DNA of 18,305 nt from JBJXHB01 sp046160725 (GTDB lineage Bacteria > Pseudomonadota > Gammaproteobacteria > Burkholderiales > Burkholderiaceae_C). Below are positions 1 through 5,908 of the stretch, piece by piece. Under the pieces are notes generated by a model. That model saw only the letters and a list, made by a program, of their open reading frames with translations. It had not been told where the DNA came from and did no database searches. The number at the start of each line of letters is the position of its first letter. Position 1 is the stretch's first letter. The stretch covers positions 1 through 18,305 of the forward strand of contig JBJXHB010000509.1 in assembly GCA_046160725.1 (NCBI GenBank), in the 5' to 3' direction. The position numbers and the translations under genes are program-made.

Positions 1-17
1 AGACCAACGCCGCATAA
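1..17 (+). CDS. possible 3' end of an upstream gene (partial)
   Basis: A TAA at 15-17 closes a reading frame coming in from the left edge (last residues Thr-Asn-Ala-Ala). It sits just before the ribosome binding site of the AOR gene, as expected for a preceding operon gene. In NAD-linked AOR operons of the Aromatoleum type that neighbour is a ferredoxin-like iron-sulfur subunit, but nothing in these few bases identifies it. The call rests on position only. Confidence 0.25.
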
Positions 18-30
18 GGGGAGAACCAAC

Positions 31-1878
31 ATGTCCTGGGCTGGAAAGATCCTTCGCGTCAATCTCACCGCCGGCACGGTCAAGTCCGAGCCGCTGAACA
101 TGGACTGGGCGCGCGCCTATCTGGGCTCGCGTGGCCTGGCCACCAAATACATCGTCGAGGAGGTCGACGCCCGAGTCGACCCGCTGTCACCGGACAACAA
201 GCTGATCTGGGCGACCGGGCCGCTGACCGGCACCATGGCCTCCACCGGCGGGCGGTACACCGTCGTCACCAAGGGGCCGCTGACGGGCGCGATCGCCTGC
301 TCCAACTCGGGCGGCTACTTCGGCGCCGAGCTGAAGATGGCCGGCTGGGACATGGTGATCTTCGAGGGCAAGTCGGCCAAGCCGGTCTACCTGTGGATCG
401 AGGACGACCATGCCGAGCTGCGCGACGCCGGCCACCTGTGGGGCAAGAGCGTCTGGGTCACCGAGGAGACGATCAAGAAGCAGCATCAGGACCCGCTGGT
501 GCGCATCTCCTCCATCGGGCTGGCGGGCGAGAACCAGGTGCTGTTCGCGGCGGTGGTCAACGACCTGCACCGGGCGGCCGGCCGCTCGGGCGTCGGTGCC
601 GTCGCCGGCTCCAAAAACCTGAAGGCCATCGCCGTGCGCGGCACCATTGGTGTGGGCAACATCGCCGACCCCAAGGCCTTCATGAAGGTCACCTACGAGA
701 AGAAGAAGATCCTGGCCGACAACCCGGTCACGGGCCAGGGCCTGCCGGCCTACGGCACCCAGGTGCTGATGAACGTCATCAACGAGGTGGGCGCGCTGCC
801 GACGCGCAACCACCGCGACAGCCAGTTCGAGGGCGCCAAGGACATCGGGGCCGAGGCCATGGGCACGCCACGCAAGAGCGACGGCAAGCCGCAGCTGGTG
901 ACCAACCAGGCCTGCTTCGGCTGCACCATCGCCTGCGGGCGCATCAGCAAGATCGACCCCACGCACTTCAGCGTGCAGAACAAGCCGCAGTACCTGGGCG
1001 CCTCCGGCGGCCTGGAGTACGAGGCGGCCTGGGCGCTGGGCGCGGCCAACGGCGTCAACGACCTGGAGGCGCTGCAGTACGTCAACGTGATCTGCAACGA
1101 GCAGGGCATGGACCCGATCAGCTTCGGCGCCACGATCGGCGCGGTGATGGAGCTGTACGAGATGGGCGTGCTGACGAAGGACCAGGTCGGCATCGAGGCC
1201 ACCTTTGGCTCTGCGCAGGCGCTGGTGTACCTGGCCGAGGCCACGGCCGTCGGCACGGGCTTCGGCAAGGAGATCGGCCAGGGCAGCAAGCGGTTGACCG
1301 CCAAGTACGGCCATCCTGAGCTGAGCATGAGCGTCAAAGGCCAGGAGTTCCCGGCCTACGACGGCCGTGGCATCCAGGGCATGGGCTTGACCTATGCCAC
1401 CAGCAACCGCGGCGCCTGCCACCTGCGCAGCTACACCGTGGCCAGCGAGGTGATGGGCATCCCGATCAAGACCGATCCGTTGTCCGCCGAGGGCAAGCCG
1501 GAACTGGTCAAGGCCTTCCAGGACGCCACCGCGACCTTCGACTCGGCCGGCGTGTGCGTGTTCACCACCTTCGCCTGGAACCTGGGCGACCTGGCACCGC
1601 AGCTCGCGGCGGCCTGCGGCCCGGAGTTCACACTCGAGAAGCTGGACGAGATCGGCGAGCGGGTGTGGAACATGGAGCGCGACTTCAACAACCGCGCCGG
1701 CTTCACCGACAAGGACGACACCCTGCCGCCGCGGCTGCTGAACGAGGCCGCCAAGAGTGGGCCGGCCAAGGGGCTGACCAGCAAGCTGCCCGAGATGCTG
1801 CCCAAGTACTACGCGGTGCGAGGCTGGAACGCCGACGGCACCCTGAAGCCCGAGACCCGCGCCCGCCTCGGGCTGTGA
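31..1878 (+). CDS. aldehyde:ferredoxin oxidoreductase family, W/Mo-pterin catalytic subunit
   Basis: This 615-residue cytoplasmic protein belongs to the tungsten-containing aldehyde oxidoreductase family, which oxidises aldehydes to carboxylic acids. The N-terminal AFOR domain covers about residues 1-205, with family blocks such as NSGGYFGAELKMAGWD and AGRSGVGAVAGSKNLKAIAVRG. The [4Fe-4S] ligands are C295, C298 and C302 (C-x2-C-x3-C) plus C509. C509 lies in DSAGVC (D504-C509), matching the D-x-x-G-[LV]-C pterin/cluster motif. Length is typical (about 600-620 residues) and there is no signal peptide. The start is set by an AAGGGGAG ribosome binding site at 16-23, 7 bases before the ATG. The next genes are an FAD oxidoreductase and a MoaD-like carrier, so electrons probably go to NAD(P) through a multi-subunit complex. 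Family is certain. Choice of tungsten over molybdenum, and the natural aldehyde, are inferred. Other family members (benzoyl-CoA reductase BamB, glyceraldehyde-3-phosphate oxidoreductase) are less likely given the neighbours. Confidence 0.93.
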   Translation: MSWAGKILRVNLTAGTVKSEPLNMDWARAYLGSRGLATKYIVEEVDARVDPLSPDNKLIWATGPLTGTMASTGGRYTVVTKGPLTGAIACSNSGGYFGAELKMAGWDMVIFEGKSAKPVYLWIEDDHAELRDAGHLWGKSVWVTEETIKKQHQDPLVRISSIGLAGENQVLFAAVVNDLHRAAGRSGVGAVAGSKNLKAIAVRGTIGVGNIADPKAFMKVTYEKKKILADNPVTGQGLPAYGTQVLMNVINEVGALPTRNHRDSQFEGAKDIGAEAMGTPRKSDGKPQLVTNQACFGCTIACGRISKIDPTHFSVQNKPQYLGASGGLEYEAAWALGAANGVNDLEALQYVNVICNEQGMDPISFGATIGAVMELYEMGVLTKDQVGIEATFGSAQALVYLAEATAVGTGFGKEIGQGSKRLTAKYGHPELSMSVKGQEFPAYDGRGIQGMGLTYATSNRGACHLRSYTVASEVMGIPIKTDPLSAEGKPELVKAFQDATATFDSAGVCVFTTFAWNLGDLAPQLAAACGPEFTLEKLDEIGERVWNMERDFNNRAGFTDKDDTLPPRLLNEAAKSGPAKGLTSKLPEMLPKYYAVRGWNADGTLKPETRARLGL

Positions 1879-1918
1879 GGCGCTGAATATCCCGGTCCGC
1901 AAGGGCCGCTCATGGTTG

Positions 1919-1945
1919 CGAAGGCGGTTGGCTCAACCGCCTTCG
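1919..1945 (+). terminator. terminator-like hairpin between AOR and FAD oxidoreductase genes
   Basis: A perfect 12-bp inverted repeat, CGAAGGCGGTTG (1919-1930) and CAACCGCCTTCG (1934-1945), encloses a 3-base loop and is followed by the T-rich run TTGTTTGT. This is the form of a Rho-independent terminator. It lies 41 bases after the AOR stop and ends 8 bases before the ribosome binding site of the next gene. It may therefore be a partial terminator or mRNA stabiliser that raises AOR output over downstream genes. Confidence 0.7.
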
Positions 1946-1953
1946 TTGTTTGT

Positions 1954-1958
1954 GGAGG
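1954..1958 (+). promoter_or_regulatory. ribosome binding site that fixes the FAD oxidoreductase start
   Basis: GGAGG lies 8 bases before the ATG at 1967. An upstream in-frame codon at 1916 would place the start inside the terminator-like hairpin and add 17 residues before the flavin-binding fold, so 1967 is preferred. Confidence 0.8.
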
Positions 1959-1966
1959 CTATTGAC

Positions 1967-3298
1967 ATGAAGCATGTGATCCTCGGCGCCGGCCCGGCCG
2001 GCGTCATCGCCGCCGAGACCCTGCGCAAGCATGCGCCCCAGAACGAGATCACGCTGGTGGGCGACGAGCCCGAGGCGCCGTACTCGCGCATGGCCATCCC
2101 CTACCTGCTGATCGGCAACATCGGCGAGGCCGGCACGCATCTGCGCCACGGCGCAGGCCACTTCGAGAAGCTGCGCATCGACGTGCGGCGCGGCGTGCGC
2201 GCCACGGCGGTCGATGTCGCGGCGCGCAGCGTCCGCCTCAGCGACGGCTCGGCCTTGGGTTACGACCGGCTGTTGGTGGCAACCGGGTCGTCACCGGCCT
2301 CGCCACCCATCCCCGGCATTGGCATGGACGGTGTCCTGGCCTGCTGGACCCTGGCCGATGCGCGCGCCATCATGGCCCGGGCGACACCGGGTGCCCGCGT
2401 GCTGCAGATGGGCGCCGGCTTCATCGGCTGCATCATCATGGAGGCGCTGGCGGCGCGCGGCGTCAAGCTGACGGTGGTCGAAATGGGCGACCGCATGGTG
2501 CCGCGCATGATGGGCCCGACCGCCGGCAACATGATCCGCGCGTGGTGCGAGTCCAAGGGCGTGACGGTCCACACCGGAACGCGGGTCGATGCCATCGAGG
2601 CCGCGCCGGCGCCCGGCCTGCTCGACAAGCTGGCCAGCGCGGTCGGCATGGGCGGCGACACGCCAGCGGCGCCATTGTCGGCCCGCCTGTCCAGCGGCCA
2701 TCGCATCGACGCCGACCTCATCATCAGCGCCACCGGCGTCAAGCCCAACATCGGCTTCCTGGAGACCTCTGGCATCAAGTGCCTGCTGGGTGTGCTGACC
2801 GACGAGCACATGCAGACCACGGTGCCCGGCGTGTATGCCGCCGGCGACTGCGCGGAGGCCTTCGACAAGGTCAGCGGCACGACCATCGTCAGCGCCATCC
2901 AGCCCAATGCGGCCGAGCAGGCGCGGGTGGCGGCGCTGAACATGCTGGGCCGCGTTGCCTCGCTGCCGGGTGTCACGCAGATCAACGTGCTGGACACGTT
3001 GGGGCTGATCTCCACCAGCTTTGGCAACTGGCAGGGCGTGGCCGGCGGTCAAGCGGTCGAGTTGACCGACACCGCAGCGCACCGCCACCTGAGCCTGCAG
3101 TTCAGCGGCGACCGCATGGTGGGCTGCAACAGCGTCGGCTGGACCGACCATGTCGGCGTCATGCGCGGCCTGGTGGAGGGGCAGATCGCCCTGGGGGAGT
3201 GGAAGGACAAGCTGCTGGCCGACCCGACCTTGCTGCAGCAGGCCTATCTGGCGCAGGCCCAGGCCCAGCAGGAACGGGGACATTTGAAGCTCAGATGA
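1967..3298 (+). CDS. FAD/NAD(P)-dependent oxidoreductase, probable AOR electron-transfer subunit
   Basis: This 443-residue flavoprotein has the two-dinucleotide-binding-domain fold. The FAD-binding GAGPAG is at residues 7-12, directly after the start. A second Rossmann motif for NAD(P)H, GAGFIG, is at 149-154, followed by an acidic end in LTVVEMGD that favours NAD over NADP. The C-terminal FAD motif AAGDC is at 291-295, preceded by an ATGVKPN block. No redox-active disulfide of the CxxxxC type is visible near the N-terminus. Its place directly after the AOR gene, with a MoaD-like gene next, matches the NAD-reducing subunit of Aromatoleum-type AOR, which passes electrons between NAD and the tungsten subunit through iron-sulfur clusters. 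The partnership is inferred from position. A stand-alone nitrite- or rubredoxin-reductase-like role is a weaker alternative. Confidence 0.85.
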   Translation: MKHVILGAGPAGVIAAETLRKHAPQNEITLVGDEPEAPYSRMAIPYLLIGNIGEAGTHLRHGAGHFEKLRIDVRRGVRATAVDVAARSVRLSDGSALGYDRLLVATGSSPASPPIPGIGMDGVLACWTLADARAIMARATPGARVLQMGAGFIGCIIMEALAARGVKLTVVEMGDRMVPRMMGPTAGNMIRAWCESKGVTVHTGTRVDAIEAAPAPGLLDKLASAVGMGGDTPAAPLSARLSSGHRIDADLIISATGVKPNIGFLETSGIKCLLGVLTDEHMQTTVPGVYAAGDCAEAFDKVSGTTIVSAIQPNAAEQARVAALNMLGRVASLPGVTQINVLDTLGLISTSFGNWQGVAGGQAVELTDTAAHRHLSLQFSGDRMVGCNSVGWTDHVGVMRGLVEGQIALGEWKDKLLADPTLLQQAYLAQAQAQQERGHLKLR

Positions 3299-3332
3299 AC
3301 GCGGGGCGCCGGCCCTGGCAGCATGCGCGCCC

Positions 3333-3587
3333 ATGAAAATCACGTTCAAGCTCTACGCCAGCCTGACGCAGTACCTGCCCGCGGACGCCCGCAGCAGCAA
3401 CCGCGTCGAACTCGACGTCCCGGCCGATGCCACGGTGGCCGGCATCGTCGCGCCCTACGGCATGCCGCCCAAGCTGGTGCACCTGGTGCTGGTCAACGGC
3501 GTCTTCATCAAGCCAGAGGATCGGGCCACGCGCACCCTGGTGGAGGGCGATGTGCTGGCCATCTGGCCGCCTGTGGCCGGTGGCTGA
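3333..3587 (+). CDS. MoaD/ThiS-family sulfur carrier protein
   Basis: This 84-residue beta-grasp protein ends in VAGG. The C-terminal Gly-Gly is the hallmark of MoaD/ThiS sulfur carriers, which are adenylated by a MoeB-type enzyme and loaded as thiocarboxylates. Other family features are the opening KITFKLYASL, the LVLVNGVFI strand and the EGDVLAIWPPVAGG tail. Dedicated MoaD-like proteins often accompany AOR genes and are thought to supply the dithiolene sulfur of the tungsten or molybdenum pterin cofactor, which fits this position. It starts 34 bases after the flavoprotein stop. No good ribosome binding site precedes the ATG, so translation may depend on coupling. An ATG at 3323 is in another frame. 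No MoeB or MoaE partner lies in the window. Confidence 0.85.
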   Translation: MKITFKLYASLTQYLPADARSSNRVELDVPADATVAGIVAPYGMPPKLVHLVLVNGVFIKPEDRATRTLVEGDVLAIWPPVAGG

Positions 3588-3590
3588 TCT

Positions 3591-3896
3591 ATGCAGAGCT
3601 GGTACGGGCCGCGCTTCGAACGCGAGATGGGCTGCGTCGAGCGCGAGTTCCGGTCCTGGCTGCCGGGCGCCACGCGCAACGCGCCGATGGCCGATGACGG
3701 CCCGGGCCGCATCCGGTTGAGCCTGCCGGCCGGCGGTACCCTGAGCCTCAGTCTGGAGACGCTGCCACCGCGACAACTCGGGATGGCGCGCTTTCCCCGG
3801 CTGCAGGTGGTGTTCGATTTCATCGACACCGCTGATGCCGACCGCGTCGCCTTCATGCGCTACTTCGACCTGTTCACGCAACGCGGCGGGGGCTGA
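3591..3896 (+). CDS. uncharacterised 101-residue protein of the AOR operon
   Basis: I do not recognise a named family. The 101-residue product is soluble, with no signal peptide or membrane segment. It opens MQSWYGPRFEREMGCVEREF, has a central beta-rich stretch (IRLSLPAGGTLSLSLETL) and ends in an aromatic helix (VAFMRYFDLFTQ) and a glycine tail. The single cysteine is C15. The ATG is 3 bases after the stop of the MoaD-like gene, so the two are almost certainly translated together. The context suggests a role in maturation, metal or cofactor insertion, or assembly of the AOR, but this is inference. The reading frame is supported by the tight spacing on both sides and the lack of a competing frame with sensible composition. 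Confidence 0.75.
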   Translation: MQSWYGPRFEREMGCVEREFRSWLPGATRNAPMADDGPGRIRLSLPAGGTLSLSLETLPPRQLGMARFPRLQVVFDFIDTADADRVAFMRYFDLFTQRGGG

Positions 3897-3898
3897 GC

Positions 3899-4417
3899 TT
3901 GACCCGCCTGCCGCAACCGGCGGCCGCCACTGCATCGCGGTGGCTGGCGGCGGTGCTGCTGGCGGCCACGGGCACGGCGCTGCAGGGCCAACCGGCCGAT
4001 CCGGCATCGGCACTCGCAGCACTGGACGTGGCCGGCCGCGCCATCGCCGCGGCGGGCTGTCCGCGTCCGCTGGAGGTGCGGTCGCGCTACCTGCCGGACC
4101 CGGCCCGGCCGCAGGTGCGCGACGAGATGGTGTCCACCGACTGCCGCGGCTGGCGGGTAGCGGTCTACCGGCCTGGTGCGGTGGCCGGCAGCGACCGCCC
4201 GCTGTCGGTGGTGGTCGAGGACCATCATCCGCTGCTGCTGCCGCCGCTGGAGGTCGGCGCGACCGAGGCCGCGGTGCGCGCCACGCTCGGCGAACCGGCC
4301 CAGCGCTTCGGCGCCAATCTCAGCTATCGGCTGCCCGGCCGGGAGGCCGACCGCGTGACCTTCGAGATCGAGGCCGGCATCGTGCGCGTGATCAGCTTCA
4401 ACTGGTCGGTGGACTGA
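3899..4417 (+). CDS. small exported protein of unknown function (TTG start)
   Basis: This 172-residue protein has a likely Sec signal peptide: a short N-region ending in Arg14, a hydrophobic core WLAAVLLAATGTAL, and probable cleavage after about residue 28-30. The mature part has two cysteines, C54 and C82, that could form a disulfide in the periplasm. A later block, LEVGATEAAVRATLGEPAQRFG, resembles the 'G-x-T-x-x-x-V-x-x-x-L-G-x-P' repeat of SmpA/OmlA-type outer-membrane proteins, followed by beta strands ending in VISFNWSVD. No ATG fits. TTG at 3899 is chosen because it gives the full signal peptide, lies 2 bases after the preceding stop, and follows a GGGGGC stretch. It is the last gene of the AOR operon and converges on ribH2. 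Its link with AOR is unknown. Confidence 0.65.
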   Translation: MTRLPQPAAATASRWLAAVLLAATGTALQGQPADPASALAALDVAGRAIAAAGCPRPLEVRSRYLPDPARPQVRDEMVSTDCRGWRVAVYRPGAVAGSDRPLSVVVEDHHPLLLPPLEVGATEAAVRATLGEPAQRFGANLSYRLPGREADRVTFEIEAGIVRVISFNWSVD

Positions 4418-4433
4418 CCGGCCGGCGCCGGTC
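4416..4433. terminator. hairpin between converging genes
   Basis: GACCGGC (4416-4422) and GCCGGTC (4427-4433) form a perfect 7-bp stem with a 4-base loop in the 27-base gap between the converging exported-protein gene and ribH2. The symmetric, GC-rich stem could serve both strands. There is no T-run on either side, so classical intrinsic termination is uncertain. Confidence 0.4.
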
Positions 4434-4444
4434 GCCGCCGCGCC

Positions 4445-4993
4445 TCAGGCCGCGAGCTGCGCCAGGCTCTGCAGCGTCTGCAGGCAGGCGCCGGCGACCT
4501 CGCGGCCCTTCTTGACGAAATGCTCGCTGAAGAAGGCCTGGTGCTCGGCATGCTCATGGAAGTCGCGCGGCGTCAGCACCGCGCTGAACACCGGCACGGC
4601 GCTGTCCAGCTGCACCCGCATCAGCCCGTCGATCACGGCGGCCGCGACGAACTCGTGCCGGTAGATGCCGCCATTGACGACCAGCGCGCAGGCGATGACG
4701 GCGTCGACCTCGCCGCTGGCCGCCAGCGCCTGCGCATGCAGCGGGATCTCGAAAGCGCCTGGCACCTCGATGCAGCGGATGTCGGCCGCGGCGACGCCGC
4801 CCTCGATCAGCGCGGCCTGCGCCGCATCTCGCGAGCGCGCCACGATGTCGGCATGCCAGGCGGCATGCACGATGGCGATGCGCCATCGGCGCGGGGGCAC
4901 CCGGGCGGCGGCTCGGCGGCGGCCGGCCGTGGCACGGGTGGGCTTGGCGCGGCCCGACGAGCCGGCGCGGGAGACGGGAGAGGTCTGATTCAT
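4445..4993 (-). CDS. ribH2: 6,7-dimethyl-8-ribityllumazine synthase, type II (RibH2)
   Basis: Lumazine synthase condenses 5-amino-6-ribitylaminouracil with 3,4-dihydroxy-2-butanone 4-phosphate, the penultimate step of riboflavin synthesis. The 182-residue product matches the decameric type II enzyme known from Brucella. Shared blocks are WHADIV (46-51), VPGAFEIPLHA (77-87), NGGIYRHEFVAAAVIDGLMRVQL (from 107) and LTPRDFHEHAEH (from 140). The RHEFVA loop is characteristic of type II rather than the icosahedral type I form. Residues 1-36 are an unusual Arg/Ala/Ser-rich basic extension. The ATG at 4993 is preferred: GAGGA lies about 5 bases upstream, and the frame further upstream runs into the riboswitch. 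An FMN riboswitch at 5089-5257 precedes it on the same strand, so FMN very probably represses it. It follows lspA in the same direction. Confidence 0.93.
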   Translation of the reverse strand: MNQTSPVSRAGSSGRAKPTRATAGRRRAAARVPPRRWRIAIVHAAWHADIVARSRDAAQAALIEGGVAAADIRCIEVPGAFEIPLHAQALAASGEVDAVIACALVVNGGIYRHEFVAAAVIDGLMRVQLDSAVPVFSAVLTPRDFHEHAEHQAFFSEHFVKKGREVAGACLQTLQSLAQLAA

Positions 4994-5050
4994 GGTGTCC
5001 TCATGAGGTGGATGGCCAGAATCAGGGCGCGCGCGACCACGCCGCCCGCA

Positions 5051-5070
5051 GCAGCCGGTCACCCGGCTAC
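5051..5070 (-). promoter_or_regulatory. hairpin in the riboswitch expression platform
   Basis: On the minus strand GUAGCCGG and CCGGCUGC form an 8-bp stem (one G-U pair) with loop GUGA, 18 bases after the aptamer. No U-run follows, so it is not an intrinsic terminator. The loop side GGUGACC could instead pair with GGACACC next to the ribH2 start, which suggests control of translation. The mechanism is inferred. Confidence 0.35.
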
Positions 5071-5088
5071 CAGGGGCATTGCATCGCG

Positions 5089-5257
5089 GTTCTCTTTCAT
5101 CCGGACTATGACCGTCGGCCCCGGCATCGCACCGGATCTGCTGACCCCGGCTCGCCATGTCAGCAGGCCGGGCGCTCGCGGGCTGCCAAGGTCCGCGCCG
5201 GCAAGCCGACACCGCCCTGGATACCGCCGGTGGGGACTTTCACCCCGCCCTGAGAAC
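5089..5257 (-). ncRNA. FMN riboswitch (RFN element)
   Basis: Reading the minus strand from 5257, the element has all the conserved parts of the FMN aptamer. P1 is a perfect GUUCUC/GAGAAC pair (5252-5257 with 5089-5094). Next come AGGGCGGGGUGAAAGUCC and CCACCGGCGGUA, then AGCCCGCGAGCG, then GCAGAUCCGGUG, and finally GGCCGACGGUCAUAGUCC with GGAUGAAAGAGAA. FMN binding to such elements turns expression off. The ribH2 ATG lies 95 bases downstream, and no transcription terminator with a U-run is visible, so control of translation or Rho-dependent termination is more likely. Confidence 0.97.
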
Positions 5258-5383
5258 GCTGCCACCGGCCGAAGCGGCCGGCAGCGGCGGCATCCTAGCC
5301 GGGCCGCGAGCCTCGGGTTGTCGCGGGCGATACAAGCGCCTTCGCAGCGACCGGCCGGGCGTCGGCCGTCAGGTCACCGATGG
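5258..5383 (-). other. non-coding stretch between lspA and the FMN riboswitch
   Basis: Together with the riboswitch and its leader this makes a 390-base gap without a gene (4994-5383). No credible small reading frame was seen. It holds a GC-rich imperfect hairpin at about 5261-5285 (core CCGGCCG/CGGCCGG, loop AAG) and a possible -10 box TAGGAT (minus strand, 5292-5297) that would start RNA about 30 bases before the aptamer. No convincing -35 box is visible, so the promoter is tentative and read-through from lspA is possible. Confidence 0.35.
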
Positions 5384-5908
5384 TCAGCTTCGCCGCACGC
5401 GCCGGATCTCGTCCGCGATCAAGCCGATCGCGCCGCCGGTGATGGCCGCATCGGCGACGTTGAAGCTGGGGAAGTAGCCGCCACGGAACACCGGCTCCAG
5501 GAAGTCGAACCGGAACTGCAGGAAGTCGACCACGTGCCCATGCCAGGCGCGGTCGATGACATTGCCGATGGCGCCGCCAAGGATCAGGCTGACGGCCAGG
5601 CAGAACAGCGTCTGCCCCGGGTGGCGGCGCAGCAGCCAGATGATGAAGACCGAGGCCACCAGCCCCAGGCCGATGAAGAACCAGCGTTGCCAGCCCGACG
5701 CACCGGCCAGGAACGAGAACGCCGCGCCGGCGTTGTGCACCCGCACCAGGTTGAACCATGCCGTCACGGCCCGGCTGTCGCCGAGCTGGAACTCATGCAT
5801 CACCAACACCTTGGTGAATTGGTCAACGACGATGATCAGCAGGGCCAGCGCGATCCACATTCCGAACCGGCCGGTCGCCGTGCCCCGCATGGCAGAAGCG
5901 CGCGCCAT
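5384..5908 (-). CDS. lspA: lipoprotein signal peptidase (signal peptidase II)
   Basis: LspA is an inner-membrane aspartyl protease that cuts the signal peptide from diacylglyceryl-modified prolipoproteins. The 174-residue protein has four hydrophobic segments (about 16-34, 74-92, 99-118 and 151-166). The catalytic aspartates are D119 in GNVIDR and D153 in FNVADA, and the conserved early aspartate is D30 in VVDQFTK. The ATG at 5908 overlaps the ileS stop (TGATG), so translation is coupled. A second ATG at 5890 (MRGTATGR) is a possible shorter start. The ribF-ileS-lspA order is common in Proteobacteria and supports the call. In many relatives coaBC or ispH follows, but here the next gene is riboswitch-controlled ribH2. 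Confidence 0.95.
   Translation of the reverse strand: MARASAMRGTATGRFGMWIALALLIIVVDQFTKVLVMHEFQLGDSRAVTAWFNLVRVHNAGAAFSFLAGASGWQRWFFIGLGLVASVFIIWLLRRHPGQTLFCLAVSLILGGAIGNVIDRAWHGHVVDFLQFRFDFLEPVFRGGYFPSFNVADAAITGGAIGLIADEIRRVRRS

Noticed and set aside
187..1902. Long minus-strand open frame (571 residues) opposite the AOR gene
   Set aside because: It is antisense to a clear AOR gene and has the Ala/Gly/Arg/His-rich composition typical of a shadow frame in GC-rich DNA, with no recognisable motif.
4445..5212. Longer RibH2 starting at 5212
   Set aside because: This start would place 73 extra residues across the FMN riboswitch and its leader. The ATG at 4993 has a ribosome binding site and matches the family.
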